The notes under the pieces: model-generated | Seen by the model: the letters and a program-made list of their open reading frames with translations, nothing else | What the model was told of the DNA's origin: nothing | Databases searched by the model: none | Source: an uncultured Bacteroidales bacterium | GTDB lineage: Bacteria > Bacteroidota > Bacteroidia > Bacteroidales > WCHB1-69 | Length of the DNA: 64,000 nt | Direction: 5' to 3' | NCBI GenBank assembly: GCA_905233585.1 | Contig: CAJOFD010000005.1 | Coordinates: 32,647-96,646 of the forward strand | Made by a program: the position numbers and the translations under genes | Shown here: positions 23,998-36,429 of the stretch, in pieces | Numbering within the stretch: the first letter of the stretch is position 1 | Layout of the letters: the number at the start of each line of letters is the position of its first letter

Positions 23998-26598
23998 TTA
24001 ATTGTTAAGGTCTTTTTTCTTTTCATATTTAACATCTCTAAGCATATTGGCTTTTGCTCTTAAACTGAATTCAAATCGGCGGTAGGAGCCAAATGGAATC
24101 CACGAAAAGCCCATTTTCCAGCAATGCAAATCTCTTTCTATTCCAATTTCGGAAGCGGAGAAACTTTTGGTTTGGAAATCGTAACCTGTTGAGAATGTTA
24201 CACTCCATTTGGGTGTTAGAGCAAAATTACCACGAATATTGATGATATTTCTGAATGTATGTGTGTATTTTTGCAATGTATCTACATAATAATGATAACG
24301 ATAATACAGCATATTGTCGGTCATATTGTATGATAGATTGTACGAAAAGGCAATATTCCAATCACCAAAAGCACTTGGAGAATTAGGCTTGTCTTTTTGT
24401 TCATCTTTGTTCTTTTTGCTTTTAAAGGTATTATTATTCAAATTGTATGTCAAACTGAGATTCCATGCCGTAGAAGACAATCTGAATAATCTATGATTGG
24501 CTTTTAATTCGGTAACATTGCAACGATACCCATTAGAGTCGATAGAATAGGGGTCAAAGTTGAAATTAAAAGAAAGAGTAAGGCTTTTAAATAAAGTTGT
24601 TCTACCTGATAAGGTCAGGTATTTCCATCTAAGGCTGTCGGCGGCAAAATCGTACCCTGACGAAAGGGTAACATTTTCCAACAATGTTATTTTCTTGAAT
24701 GTTCCTTCTTCCGAACGGCTTTTAACTTTCATTTCCAATCTGTTGGAGATTGAAAAATTGATAGAGGCAGATGTTTGGTTGGCAGGCACTCCATACAAAG
24801 AATTGGCAAGATATGAATAAGTAATTTCTTGCCCCTGCAAACTATTAAAATAACTATGATACATAGCCTTGTTTAAATTGGGAATATACATAAAATTGAC
24901 AGAAGGAGTCAGTTCGTGTCTAAATGCAGATATTCTTCCTTTTTTCATGGAATATAAACCATATAGATTGATGGAAAAATTGGTGGTATAATTTAAATTA
25001 TGTGTAGGATAAAAACCATAATTTGTATCTCTATTCACAATACCGACGAGATGACCGTTGTCATCAAGTGTTGTGCCGCCCCAAGTTTGTCTGATACCGG
25101 TGAATTGCCAAGTTTCAACAAAATTGATAGTGTTTGTCCACACTAAATGTTTGAAAATATTGACAGTGCTTTTTATTGGAATCGAATGTCTGATACCATA
25201 TCGCAGGTCTTTTACAGTTTGTGTGGAGAAAAATTGGGTGGTAGAATCATAATTTTTGCTTAATTCATTGTTTATATCAACCGTGTATTGCATAGATATA
25301 TTTTCCCACCATCTCAATTTGCCTACAACTTTTTTTCTTCTGAAAGGGTAGAACTGTGAAATATTGAAATTGATATATGGCAATTTTAAAGTAAAACTTT
25401 TTTGTGATAGGTTTTGATTCAATTCTGCATTGATACCTAAAAAGTAGCGACTTTTCCAACTTGTGCTAAAACTAATTGATGAAGAGGTCGATGCTTGTGT
25501 TGATTTTTGGATACTTTCAGCAACGGTATTTTGGTTGTATGAATTGTTCATAAAATTCACAGAAGCCGAAAATCGGTTGGTAGGGTGTGCTTTTGGACTT
25601 TGTTGGTGTGTCCATTGTACCGAAAAATTGTGCGATTTTATTTCAGATGAGGTATTAATAATCCCTTCTCTCATAAATTCATACGACAAATTCAAATTTC
25701 CTGAAAACTTATATCGTTTGGCATAATTGGACGCTAAGCCTGCTCCAATACTTCCTCGTGTATAAATATTAGTGGTAATAGCAAAATCAACCACATCTTT
25801 GATTGCAAAATAATATCCCAAGCCCTTGAAATAAAATCCATAACGGGAATCCTGTCCGGGAGAAGGTATTAAAATACCATTTTTATGTTTGCTTGAAGTT
25901 GGAAAATAGCCAAAAGGTAAACCAATCGGCAATGGGACATTGGCAACTTTTACGCCCAATGCTCCCGTTACAATTTTATCGTTGGGAATGACTTTGGCCC
26001 GTTTGAAAAATGCTTCAAAATGAGGTTCAGGCAAATTACATGTGGTATATTTGCCTTTGAGTATGAAACTATTATTGTTAGAATCCTTTTTGACGATATT
26101 GCCATGCAAAAAACTTTCGTCTTCTTGGGTAATGACATTTTTTATCAAGCCTTTTTGACTGGTAAAATTGTAAGTAAGCCCTTCTGATTCAAAAGTGTAA
26201 CTTCCTTGTGAAAAAACAGGGGTTTCTATCAGTTTGCCATTGGTATCGGTTCTGCCAGAGGCTGTCAATTCATTTTTATCAAAGTCCAATTCCACTTGAT
26301 ATGATTTTAAATTAATATCATTTTGTGATACTTGGGCTTGATTGTGAAGAAATGCTTTGTTGTTTTTTATATCAAAAGTAAGAGAGTCTTCGGCTTCATA
26401 ATTTATTGTTGATTTTATTGCATTGGATGACAACGGCATTTTTTTCAAGGTATCGGTCGCCGATGAGTCTTGAAAAAATGAATTTGTGTCGGATTTTGCA
26501 ATATTTGTTTGTATTTCTTGTGCAAAAGCATAAGAAGTACCAAAAAACAAAATGCTTGTCCATACGCACATTATTTTTCTAAAATGCCTATTCTTCAA
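23998..26598 (-). CDS. lptD: LPS-assembly protein LptD-like outer-membrane beta-barrel
   Basis: An 866-residue protein with a signal peptide (about residues 1-26, ending SYAFAQ). An OstA/LptA-like beta-taco region at roughly 65-200 (SLTFDIKNNKAFLHNQAQVS, ELDFDKNELTASGRTD) precedes a large C-terminal barrel rich in alternating aromatic and polar strands. The segment PLPIGLPFGYFPTSSKHKNGILIPS is typical of Bacteroidota LptD. It would insert lipopolysaccharide in the outer leaflet with the lipoprotein LptE, which is not seen here. The gene is divergent from the amidase gene. Sequence is distant from E. coli LptD, so the role rests on domain layout. Confidence 0.87.
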   Translation of the reverse strand: MKNRHFRKIMCVWTSILFFGTSYAFAQEIQTNIAKSDTNSFFQDSSATDTLKKMPLSSNAIKSTINYEAEDSLTFDIKNNKAFLHNQAQVSQNDINLKSYQVELDFDKNELTASGRTDTNGKLIETPVFSQGSYTFESEGLTYNFTSQKGLIKNVITQEDESFLHGNIVKKDSNNNSFILKGKYTTCNLPEPHFEAFFKRAKVIPNDKIVTGALGVKVANVPLPIGLPFGYFPTSSKHKNGILIPSPGQDSRYGFYFKGLGYYFAIKDVVDFAITTNIYTRGSIGAGLASNYAKRYKFSGNLNLSYEFMREGIINTSSEIKSHNFSVQWTHQQSPKAHPTNRFSASVNFMNNSYNQNTVAESIQKSTQASTSSSISFSTSWKSRYFLGINAELNQNLSQKSFTLKLPYINFNISQFYPFRRKKVVGKLRWWENISMQYTVDINNELSKNYDSTTQFFSTQTVKDLRYGIRHSIPIKSTVNIFKHLVWTNTINFVETWQFTGIRQTWGGTTLDDNGHLVGIVNRDTNYGFYPTHNLNYTTNFSINLYGLYSMKKGRISAFRHELTPSVNFMYIPNLNKAMYHSYFNSLQGQEITYSYLANSLYGVPANQTSASINFSISNRLEMKVKSRSEEGTFKKITLLENVTLSSGYDFAADSLRWKYLTLSGRTTLFKSLTLSFNFNFDPYSIDSNGYRCNVTELKANHRLFRLSSTAWNLSLTYNLNNNTFKSKKNKDEQKDKPNSPSAFGDWNIAFSYNLSYNMTDNMLYYRYHYYVDTLQKYTHTFRNIINIRGNFALTPKWSVTFSTGYDFQTKSFSASEIGIERDLHCWKMGFSWIPFGSYRRFEFSLRAKANMLRDVKYEKKKDLNN

Positions 26599-26646
26599 TA
26601 TTTTATATAAAATTATTTTTAATTTAAAATTAATACAAATTTTGAT

Positions 26647-26654
26647 TATCTTTG
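26647..26654 (+). promoter_or_regulatory. -7 promoter box for the amidase/mlaD unit
   Basis: TATCTTTG followed by C, 45 bp before the amidase ATG, within the divergent lptD/amidase spacer. Confidence 0.7.
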
Positions 26655-26698
26655 CAAAAACTCTTAAATAACAAAATTACGAAAATCTTATATATAAA

Positions 26699-27934
26699 AT
26701 GGGTAAAATTAATGATTTTTTTAAGGACGGGAAAAAACACCTGATAATAGGTATGTGTATATTGGGGTTCTTGTCATTTTTGGTGCTTACATCAAGTGAA
26801 GTTTATGCCAACAAACCAATCAAAGTAGTGGTTATAGATGCCGGTCACGGCGGACATGATCCTGGTGCAATAGGCTATTCTGGTGCAAACGAAAAAGATA
26901 TTGCCCTTGCGATTGCTTTGAAGGTCGGTAACCGTATCAGCGAGGCTTTTCCTGATATTAAGGTAATATATACTCGAAACACAGATGTGTTTGTAGAATT
27001 GAAACAGAGAGCCATTATTGCCAATGAGAATAATGCCGATTATTTTATTTCAATACATTGTAATTCAGCTCCGAATGCTACAAGTATGGGTACAGAAACA
27101 TTTGTTATGGGTATGGATAAAAACAATGCTAATTTGGCTGTTGCTCAACGCGAAAATGCTTCTATCTTGTTAGAAGCCAATGCCGAAGAAAATTATGGCA
27201 ATTTTAACCCTACTTCCAACGAGGCCTATATCATTTTCCAATTGTATCAAAATGTTTATTCTGAACGAAGCATTCATTTGGCTAAATCCATACAAAATGA
27301 ATTTTCAACACGCATTCACCGAAAAGACAGAGGTGTAAAACAAGCACCTATATTGGTGTTGTGGCGTACGGCAATGCCGTCTATTTTGGTAGAAGTGGGT
27401 TTTATAAGCAATAAAGAAGAAGAAGCTTATCTCGTTTCCCAAAAAGGACAAGATGAAATTGCCAAATCTATTTTCAATGGGTTTGCAAAAGTGGCAGAAG
27501 GCGAAGGCAACAAAGCGGTACAAAGTGCTATTGAAAAATATGAAGAACCTAAACCTCAAACAAAAGAAGAGGTTAAATCAAAAGTTGAAGAACCCGTAAA
27601 ACAAGAAATGAAAGAACAACAAAACGTAAATACGCAAACAAACACACAAGTGTCAAACGCAACTGTTTGTTATAAAATACAATTTTTAGTTTCTTCCACC
27701 AAACAAGATCTTTCAGGTAGCAAATTTGCAGGAATAAAGGATATTGAAATTGAACAATTGAAAGAAAATTTGTATCGTTATACATCAGGTCATTTTTCAA
27801 CTTATCAAGAAGCATTGGTTGGTTTGGAAAATATCAAAAATACCAAATACAAAGAAGCGTATATTGTAGCCTTTGATAAAAATGGACAAAAAATTTCTGT
27901 CAGTGAGGCAAAAAAATTAGAAAAGTCAAAATAA
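26699..27934 (+). CDS. N-acetylmuramoyl-L-alanine amidase (Amidase_3)
   Basis: A 411-residue zinc amidase. An N-terminal hydrophobic segment (about 14-31) exports or anchors it. The catalytic domain has VVIDAGHGGHDPG (H50), ISIHCNSAPN (H near 120) and LVEVGFISNKEE (catalytic Glu near 230). A Lys/Glu/Gln-rich linker and a C-terminal SPOR-like domain (VCYKIQFLVSSTKQDLSGSK to EAYIVAFDKNG) follow. It cleaves the peptide stem from MurNAc during cell separation; the SPOR-like domain would bring it to denuded glycan at the septum. mlaD starts 1 bp after the stop, so the two are cotranscribed. Confidence 0.93.
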   Translation: MGKINDFFKDGKKHLIIGMCILGFLSFLVLTSSEVYANKPIKVVVIDAGHGGHDPGAIGYSGANEKDIALAIALKVGNRISEAFPDIKVIYTRNTDVFVELKQRAIIANENNADYFISIHCNSAPNATSMGTETFVMGMDKNNANLAVAQRENASILLEANAEENYGNFNPTSNEAYIIFQLYQNVYSERSIHLAKSIQNEFSTRIHRKDRGVKQAPILVLWRTAMPSILVEVGFISNKEEEAYLVSQKGQDEIAKSIFNGFAKVAEGEGNKAVQSAIEKYEEPKPQTKEEVKSKVEEPVKQEMKEQQNVNTQTNTQVSNATVCYKIQFLVSSTKQDLSGSKFAGIKDIEIEQLKENLYRYTSGHFSTYQEALVGLENIKNTKYKEAYIVAFDKNGQKISVSEAKKLEKSK

Positions 27935-27935
27935 A

Positions 27936-28883
27936 ATGGGAAAAAATATATTGAAAACCAAAGAAGTAACCATAGCGATATTTGCTATTGTTGCCTTGTT
28001 TTTATTGATATGGGGCGTAAATTTTTTGAGAGGAATTAATATTTTTAAGAAACAAAATACCTATTATGCCATTTTTGAAAAAACTGATGGACTTATGCCT
28101 GCCCATTCTGTGGTGGTTAATGGTATGGTAGTAGGCAATGTGGACAATATCAATCTTTTGCCTGAACAAGGAAATAAAATTCTGGTGGCCATCAAAGTCA
28201 ATAAGGAAATTCAAATTCCGACAAACTCCCAAATTAAAATAGTGTCCCCATCTCCTTTGAGTTCGCCGCAAGTTGAATTGTTGTTTGGCGATGAAAAAAC
28301 ATATTTTCAATATGGAGATACGCTTATCGGCAATGTCAATGCCGGTTTGTTAGATGGAGTTGATGTGTTGATAGCTAATCTTACTTCCATATCTTATTCA
28401 TTGGATACCATTGCCAATTCTTTGAAAACAACGATAGCAACAGGCACACTGGATAATACTTTGCGAAATATTGAAGCCATTTCCGATAAGATTGAATATA
28501 TTTTAGCTCAAAATCAAGGAAAAATCGACAATGTTATGTCTAATATAGATACTTTTTCGCAAACATTGTCCAAAAATGAAGAAAAAATCAACAATATAAT
28601 AACCGATTTAAATAAAATTTCTTCGCAATTGGCTGAAGCACAATTGAAAGGAACAATAGACAATGCCTCCAAGGCTATTGCCAAATTAGATACATTGATT
28701 GCAGGTGTGAATGCAGGGGACGGTACTTTGGGACAATTGGTTACAAACGACAGTTTGTATATCAGTCTGAAAAATACTTTGACAAGTTTAGACGCCCTGT
28801 TGGTAGACTTGAAGGCCAAACCAAAAAAATACATCAACGTTACCGTATTTGGTAAAAGAGAGAAAAAAGACAAGACTAAATAA
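27936..28883 (+). CDS. mlaD: MlaD/MCE-family lipid-transport protein
   Basis: A 315-residue protein. One N-terminal membrane helix (residues ~11-31) is followed by an MCE domain (about 40-120) with YYAIFEKTDGLMPAHSVVVNG and VGNVDNINLLP, then a long helical region with heptad-like repeats (INNIITDLNKISSQLAEAQLKG). MlaD rings bind and pass phospholipids between the inner and outer membranes with the MlaE/MlaF ABC transporter, whose genes are not adjacent here. It begins 1 bp after the amidase stop. The family is clear; the direction of lipid flow is not known. Confidence 0.88.
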   Translation: MGKNILKTKEVTIAIFAIVALFLLIWGVNFLRGINIFKKQNTYYAIFEKTDGLMPAHSVVVNGMVVGNVDNINLLPEQGNKILVAIKVNKEIQIPTNSQIKIVSPSPLSSPQVELLFGDEKTYFQYGDTLIGNVNAGLLDGVDVLIANLTSISYSLDTIANSLKTTIATGTLDNTLRNIEAISDKIEYILAQNQGKIDNVMSNIDTFSQTLSKNEEKINNIITDLNKISSQLAEAQLKGTIDNASKAIAKLDTLIAGVNAGDGTLGQLVTNDSLYISLKNTLTSLDALLVDLKAKPKKYINVTVFGKREKKDKTK

Positions 28884-28996
28884 TACTGATCGTATTATGA
28901 TATATAAATAGAGTATTAACTAAAGTATTTGAACAAGAAATAGATAGAATAAATTTAGTTTGCATATCATAGAATAGGAAAAAGCGAAATAGCGTA

Positions 28997-29128
28997 TCTG
29001 GTTTTTCTGAAACTTCGACAATTTCACAAAAACACTCCAGACACAAGCGCACGGCTTACATGCATCTGCGTGGACTTGTACGTTGTAATTGGAGTGTTAA
29101 GGTAGTCGAAGACCTCAGAAAAACCGAT
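28997..29128. repeat. Long multi-helix inverted repeat (~126 nt)
   Basis: Three perfectly complementary segments nest in order: GGTTTTTCTGA (29000-29010) with TCAGAAAAACC (29115-29125), CTTCGAC (29013-29019) with GTCGAAG (29105-29111), and AACACTCCA (29031-29039) with TGGAGTGTT (29090-29098). Inside, ACAAG/CTTGT and CACG/CGTG can also pair. The whole 28884-29270 gap contains this hairpin and AT-rich sequence with no supported gene. It could be a folded RNA, an integron-type recombination site or a mobile-element remnant. Confidence 0.75.
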
Positions 29129-29270
29129 GAAGACTAAAAAGTGCCACGCTTTTTTTATGTGCAAATTTTTCCAAAAACCAATAGGCACAAAACAATTTAA
29201 TTCAAATAATAAAATTTTTAATTTAAAACCGAAGACGTGCTGATGGGATATAACTAGCACATGTACAGAA

Positions 29271-29600
29271 ATGAAAAAAGTTTTTGAATTATTAGTATTA
29301 GGTATATTATTTTACGGTTGCGAGAAAAAACAATGTAAGGTATATGTAACTTCAAAAGAATATCATTCTTGGTTTCAATCATTCAGGATTGATAAAAAAA
29401 CTTCTAAAACAAGTGATAAAAACGTATTTTATATTGAATATGCAGATTATATTCCAAGCGTTATTTTTTATGTGCCTTTTGGACAATATATAATTTCAGC
29501 ACAAAAAGAAATATTAAATAAATACATTAGCACTTATTCAGCAGAATTTGATTGTAATGATATAACTGCAAAAAGAAATGAAATTGATATAGAATTATAG
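29271..29600 (+). CDS. Small putative lipoprotein, unknown function
   Basis: A 109-residue protein: MKKVFELLVLGILFYGC is a lipoprotein signal peptide with a lipobox-like FYGC at residue 17. The mature part is short, Lys- and aromatic-rich, with no family I recognise. There is no visible -7 box. The gene is very AT-rich and sits alone between mlaD and pyrG, next to the long inverted repeat at 29.0 kb. That looks like a small accessory insertion in a conserved region. Reality of the gene is supported by the intact signal sequence but not certain. Confidence 0.6.
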   Translation: MKKVFELLVLGILFYGCEKKQCKVYVTSKEYHSWFQSFRIDKKTSKTSDKNVFYIEYADYIPSVIFYVPFGQYIISAQKEILNKYISTYSAEFDCNDITAKRNEIDIEL

Positions 29601-29689
29601 TTTGTAACCATAAAAAAAATAAATCTTACAAATACATTCCAACGTGTTTTTATTCTTACATTTTCATTCTATATTTGCTAAAAAAGTGC

Positions 29690-29697
29690 TATCTTTG
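29690..29697 (+). promoter_or_regulatory. -7 promoter box for pyrG
   Basis: TATCTTTG followed by C, 25 bp upstream of the pyrG ATG. Confidence 0.7.
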
Positions 29698-29721
29698 CAA
29701 ATTGTGAAAGTATTTTTATAA

Positions 29722-32156
<2,435 letters not shown>

Positions 32157-32158
32157 AT

Positions 32159-33208
32159 ATGAAATTTCTCTTTGTCATTCAAGGGGAAGGTAGGGGACAT
32201 TTTAGTCAAGCCATTGCTTTGCAGCAAAAATTGCAAGCCAATGGACATGAAGTAGAGCAGGTGCTTATCGGGAAAAGTCCTTTTCGTAAAATTCCCGATT
32301 ATGTAACATTGGGTTTTAAAGACAAAATTCAATATTTTGACAGTCCTAATTTTTTGCCAACAAAACGTTATACGCCGCTGTTATTGAGCATTGTTTATAA
32401 TTTATGGCATGCCAAAAGATATTTCGCTGCCATGCGTTTTTTAAAAAAAGCAATCAATCAGTCAAAGGCGAATAGGATAATCAATTTTTACGAACCATTG
32501 CTTGGTTTGACCTATAAACGATATGCACTTGTAAAACCAATGATTTGTGTTGCCCATCAATATACTTATTTGCATAAAGAGTATGCTTTCCCCAAATGTT
32601 TTTTTCTTCGCAAATATTTTTTAAAACGATTAACACAGATTACTGCATGGGGAGCCATGCGTAAAATTGGACTTTCTTTTGAATTTATGCCGGATTTGCC
32701 ACAGCAAAATTTGTACATCATTCCACCTTTGTTGCGACAGGATATTTTAAACGCAAAATCGGGACATATTGCACAAAAAGATTATTATTTAGTTTATTTG
32801 TTAAATCACGGATTTTTGCAAGATATTGAACATCATATTTTAAAAAAGAATATAATTGTATTTTCTGCCCAAGAAAAAACAATGAGAAATCCCCATATAC
32901 ACTTTCAGAAAATGGCGAATCAAGCTTTTGTAAATGCGTTATTGTCAGCCCAAGCAGTTGTAACTACGGCAGGTTTTGAAATGGTGGCTGAGGCTATGTT
33001 TTTAGATAAACCTTTGTTGTTGATACCTGTCAATTTTGAACAAAAAACCAATGCTTTTTCAGCTCAAAGAATAGGTAAGGTTATTGTTGCCAATAAGATA
33101 GATATGACTATTTTTGAGCAGTTTGTGGAAAATGCTCACTCAAATGATACTTTTGCCCAATGGGTGTTGCGGGAACAAAATCGCATTGATGATTTAATAA
33201 CAATGTAA
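32159..33208 (+). CDS. Glycosyltransferase family protein (GT-B-like)
   Basis: A 349-residue protein with the GT-B N-terminal start FVIQGEGRGHFSQAIALQQKL and, in the C-terminal half, VTTAGFEMVAEAMFLDKPLLLIPV, the sugar-nucleotide-binding pattern of MurG-like enzymes. Bacteroidota have a family of these, annotated as generic glycosyltransferases; donor and acceptor are unknown. It lies 2 bp after folP in an apparent pyrG-folP-GT transcript. No signal peptide. Assignment to a UDP-sugar transferase is inference from the motifs. Confidence 0.8.
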   Translation: MKFLFVIQGEGRGHFSQAIALQQKLQANGHEVEQVLIGKSPFRKIPDYVTLGFKDKIQYFDSPNFLPTKRYTPLLLSIVYNLWHAKRYFAAMRFLKKAINQSKANRIINFYEPLLGLTYKRYALVKPMICVAHQYTYLHKEYAFPKCFFLRKYFLKRLTQITAWGAMRKIGLSFEFMPDLPQQNLYIIPPLLRQDILNAKSGHIAQKDYYLVYLLNHGFLQDIEHHILKKNIIVFSAQEKTMRNPHIHFQKMANQAFVNALLSAQAVVTTAGFEMVAEAMFLDKPLLLIPVNFEQKTNAFSAQRIGKVIVANKIDMTIFEQFVENAHSNDTFAQWVLREQNRIDDLITM

Positions 33209-33448
33209 TTTGTTTAAAATCATATAATTATTTTTATTTTTCATTTTATCAATAAAAATAAAATAAAAAAAATTTATTTTTATATGAAATATTTGTAATA
33301 TATTGTATATTATTTATTTGTAAGAAAAAAATAAAAAAAAATCAAATTTTTGTTATTTTTTTTGGAAAATATGCAATAAATATAAAAATATATCGTTTTA
33401 TTTGGCAAAAATAATATAAAAAATACAAATAAAACTTAATATAAAAAT
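33209..33448. other. Extremely AT-rich spacer upstream of metK
   Basis: 240 bp composed mostly of A/T runs. No TAnnTTTG box, no SAM-riboswitch-like helices and no terminator that I can support, although metK must have a promoter here or be read from upstream. Confidence 0.6.
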
Positions 33449-34753
33449 ATGTCATACTTATTTACATCAGAATCAGTATCGCAAGGTCACCCCGATAAAG
33501 TGGCAGACCAAATATCAGATGCTTTATTAGATGAATTTTTAAAAAGAGACCCCAATTCCAAGGTTGCTTGTGAAACTTTGGTAACTACTGGTTTGGTGGT
33601 TTGTGCAGGTGAAGTTAATACAACGGCATACGTAGATGTGCAACAAACTGCACGCAATGTGATAAAAGAAATAGGTTATACCAAAGGAGAATATATGTTT
33701 GAGGCAAACTCCTGTGGAGTTATTTCAACTATACATGAACAATCTCCCGATATTCATAGTGGAGTGGTGAAAGCCAAAAATGAAGAACAAGGTGCAGGGG
33801 ATCAAGGTATGATGTTTGGCTATGCTTGTGATGATATGGACAATTATATGCCATATACGATAGAATTGGCCAATCGTTTTATTGCCGAATTGACAAGAAT
33901 ACGCAAGGAAGGCCGCAGAATGAAATATTTGCGTCCCGATGCCAAAACTCAAGTTACCTTGGAATTTAATAAAAAAGGGAAACCTATTGCTATCAACACT
34001 TTGGTTTTCTCTGTTCAACATGATGATTTCTTGGGTGATGATGAAGTCATGCGTCAAACTATAGAAAATGATATTAAAAAGTTGGTGATTCCAGCAGTAA
34101 GAAAAAATTGTCCTTCTTTGTTAAGACGTTTATTTTCGTCTGATTATCGTTTGTATGTCAATCCATCGGGTAAATTTGTTATCGGTGGTCCTCATGGCGA
34201 TACGGGTTTGACGGGCAGAAAAATAATTGTAGATACTTATGGTGGCAAATGTCCTCATGGCGGTGGAGCTTTTTCAGGTAAGGACCCTTCAAAAGTAGAT
34301 AGATCGGCTGCCTACGCCGCAAGACATATTGCCAAAAACATTGTGGCAGCAGGTATTGCCAGTGAATGTACCGTTCAATTATCATATGCTATAGGTGTTG
34401 CACAACCTGTTGGTTTGTATATCAATACGAATGGAACAGCAAAAGTGAAACAAAACGGCAAACTGATAACAGATGAAGAAATCGCTCAAGTGGTTGGCAA
34501 AATGTTCGATTTGACACCGTTTGGTATCGTCAAACGTTTAGGCTTAACCAATCCGATTTATTTGGAAACGGCTTCTCGTGGTCATTTTGGCATTGCCTCT
34601 TATCCAAAAGAAGTGGAAGTTTTCTACAAAGGTAAAGATGTAAAAGTTAAAAAAATAGACGGAGAAGACAGATATTTCAAGGTGGTGGAATGCTATACTT
34701 GGGAAAAATTAGATTATGTTGATGCGTTGAAAAAGGCTTTTAAAATCAAATAA
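33449..34753 (+). CDS. metK: S-adenosylmethionine synthetase
   Basis: A 434-residue enzyme that makes S-adenosylmethionine from ATP and methionine. Motifs are [20 protein letters not shown] at the N-terminus, [12 protein letters not shown] near residue 117, and [21 protein letters not shown] with [22 protein letters not shown] in the second half. It is longer than the ~385-residue E. coli enzyme through internal insertions usual in Bacteroidota. SAM feeds the radical-SAM and methyltransferase enzymes of this window (QueE, RlmN, RsmI, HemW). Monocistronic as far as can be seen. Confidence 0.97.
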   Translation: MSYLFTSESVSQGHPDKVADQISDALLDEFLKRDPNSKVACETLVTTGLVVCAGEVNTTAYVDVQQTARNVIKEIGYTKGEYMFEANSCGVISTIHEQSPDIHSGVVKAKNEEQGAGDQGMMFGYACDDMDNYMPYTIELANRFIAELTRIRKEGRRMKYLRPDAKTQVTLEFNKKGKPIAINTLVFSVQHDDFLGDDEVMRQTIENDIKKLVIPAVRKNCPSLLRRLFSSDYRLYVNPSGKFVIGGPHGDTGLTGRKIIVDTYGGKCPHGGGAFSGKDPSKVDRSAAYAARHIAKNIVAAGIASECTVQLSYAIGVAQPVGLYINTNGTAKVKQNGKLITDEEIAQVVGKMFDLTPFGIVKRLGLTNPIYLETASRGHFGIASYPKEVEVFYKGKDVKVKKIDGEDRYFKVVECYTWEKLDYVDALKKAFKIK

Positions 34754-34762
34754 AAAAATAAA

Positions 34763-34789
34763 GCGGTTGATATAAAGATAAACAACCGC
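34763..34789 (+). terminator. Weak hairpin after metK
   Basis: GCGGTTG pairs with CAACCGC around a 13-nt loop, 10 bp after the metK stop. There is no T-run, so termination function is doubtful. Confidence 0.35.
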
Positions 34790-34873
34790 CCAATCATCAA
34801 CAAAATAAATTAATTACATAGTGTTATACGATAAAAAATAATTTTTGTTACAATAAAATAAAAAAAAATCGAT

Positions 34874-36325
34874 ATGAAAGCATTAGAACCTTCCGTTTTG
34901 TGGAACAATTTTCAGTCAATATGCGGTATTCCGCATCCTTCTAAACATGAAGAAAAAATAGTGTCATGGTTGTGCGACTGGGCAAAACAACACAACATCA
35001 GTGTCAGAAAAGATGAAACCGGTAACGTAATATTATCCAAACCGGCCACTCCCGGTATGGAAAATCGTAAGGGTGTAATTTTGCAAGCACACATAGATAT
35101 GGTGCCTCAAAAAAATGCGGATAAAAATCACGATTTCACCAAGGACCCTATAGAGATGATGGTTGGTGAAGACGGTTGGGTGAGAGCCAATGGTACCACC
35201 TTGGGTGCCGATGACGGTATCGGCTGTGCTGCCGCATTGAGCGTATTGGAATCCACCGATATTGCCCATGGTCCAATAGAAGTATTGATAACTATAGACG
35301 AAGAAACAGGTATGACTGGAGCCTTTGGTTTGAAAACCGGAGAATTTAAAGGTGACATTCTGTTGAATTTAGATTCTGAAACAGAGGGCGAACTTTATGT
35401 AGGGTGTGCAGGTGGTTTGGATGCCAATATTTCTTTTGATTACAAACAAATGCCTGTTCCTGCCAATACCAACGCTTTCCAATTGGAAGTAAAGGGATTG
35501 AGAGGCGGACATTCCGGTATGGATATAGATTGTGGCAACGGTAATGCCAATAAAATTATCATTCGTTTCTTGAAACTCATTGTCCGCAAATATCAAGTTG
35601 CATTGGCATCGATAAATGGCGGTAGTTTGAGAAATGCCATTCCAAGAGAAGCGTTTGCTGTCATTTTGGTTCCAAGCAATAATGTTGAAGCCGTAAAACA
35701 AGAAATGCAAGCATTTTTGCCAATAGTACAAAAAGAGTTATCAGCCACAGAACCTGATTTGACAATGAATTTATTGCCGGCAGATATGCCAAATCATATC
35801 ATCGAACAACAAGTAGCCGAAAATATGATAGACGCTGTTTATGCTTGTCCCAATGGAGTGATGAGAATGAGCGATTCTATGGCTAATCTGGTGGAAACTT
35901 CTACCAATTTGGCTATTGTCAAATCCAATGGAAACACGATAGACATATCTTGTCTGCTCAGAAGTTCAGTAGATTCAGCAAAAGAAGACTTGATGGAAAT
36001 GATGGAATCGTTGTTCAGATTGGCAGGGGCAACATCTAAATTTACTGGCGGATACCCGGGCTGGAAACCCAATATGGATTCCCCGATTTTGCATACCATG
36101 ATGGATACCTACAAAAGATTGTATGGCACAGACGCTAAAATAATGGCTATACATGCCGGATTGGAATGCGGTTTGTTGGGAGGTAAATATCCTCACTGGG
36201 ATATGATTTCGTTTGGTCCGACAATTCTGAATCCCCATTCTCCAAATGAGAGAGTAAATATAGAAAGTGTAGAAAAATTCTGGAGATTCTTGGTAGAAAC
36301 ACTGAAAAACATTCCTGTAAAATAA
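34874..36325 (+). CDS. pepD: Aminoacyl-histidine dipeptidase (M20 family)
   Basis: A 483-residue zinc dipeptidase. Metal-site motifs are LQAHIDMVPQK (His and Asp near residue 75), TTLGADDGIGCAAALSVLE near 115, and ITIDEETGMTGAFGL near 140. The inserted dimerisation domain starts around 200 (EVKGLRGGHSGMDI) and the last ligand is in the C-terminal HSPNERVNI segment. It splits Xaa-His and other dipeptides in the cytoplasm, fitting the peptide-fermenting genes nearby (S46 peptidase, iorAB, ammonia-lyase). A terminator follows. Confidence 0.95.
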   Translation: MKALEPSVLWNNFQSICGIPHPSKHEEKIVSWLCDWAKQHNISVRKDETGNVILSKPATPGMENRKGVILQAHIDMVPQKNADKNHDFTKDPIEMMVGEDGWVRANGTTLGADDGIGCAAALSVLESTDIAHGPIEVLITIDEETGMTGAFGLKTGEFKGDILLNLDSETEGELYVGCAGGLDANISFDYKQMPVPANTNAFQLEVKGLRGGHSGMDIDCGNGNANKIIIRFLKLIVRKYQVALASINGGSLRNAIPREAFAVILVPSNNVEAVKQEMQAFLPIVQKELSATEPDLTMNLLPADMPNHIIEQQVAENMIDAVYACPNGVMRMSDSMANLVETSTNLAIVKSNGNTIDISCLLRSSVDSAKEDLMEMMESLFRLAGATSKFTGGYPGWKPNMDSPILHTMMDTYKRLYGTDAKIMAIHAGLECGLLGGKYPHWDMISFGPTILNPHSPNERVNIESVEKFWRFLVETLKNIPVK

Positions 36326-36346
36326 AAAAACTAACATTTCACGAAT

Positions 36347-36386
36347 GCAGCATAGAAAGTTTTTAGCTTTTTGTGCTGCTTTTTTA
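36347..36386 (+). terminator. Terminator after pepD
   Basis: GCAGCATAGAAAG pairs with CTTTTTGTGCTGC (two mismatches) across a short loop, followed by TTTTTT. Confidence 0.75.
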
Positions 36387-36429
36387 TGGCATAGGGGAGT
36401 TTTTGTCCTGAAGCAATGAAAAATAATGT

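Noticed and set aside
28997-29128. Definite integron attC site
   Set aside because: The hairpin is attC-like in shape, but I could not find matching RYYYAAC/GTTRRRY boxes at its ends and no integrase is in the window; kept only as a hypothesis.
29024-29260. 78-residue minus-strand frame over the inverted repeat
   Set aside because: It is read mainly from the hairpin sequence and flanking AT-rich DNA, with no start context or domain.
33209-33448. SAM riboswitch upstream of metK
   Set aside because: The spacer is nearly all A/T and lacks the GC helices and conserved cores of known SAM riboswitch classes.
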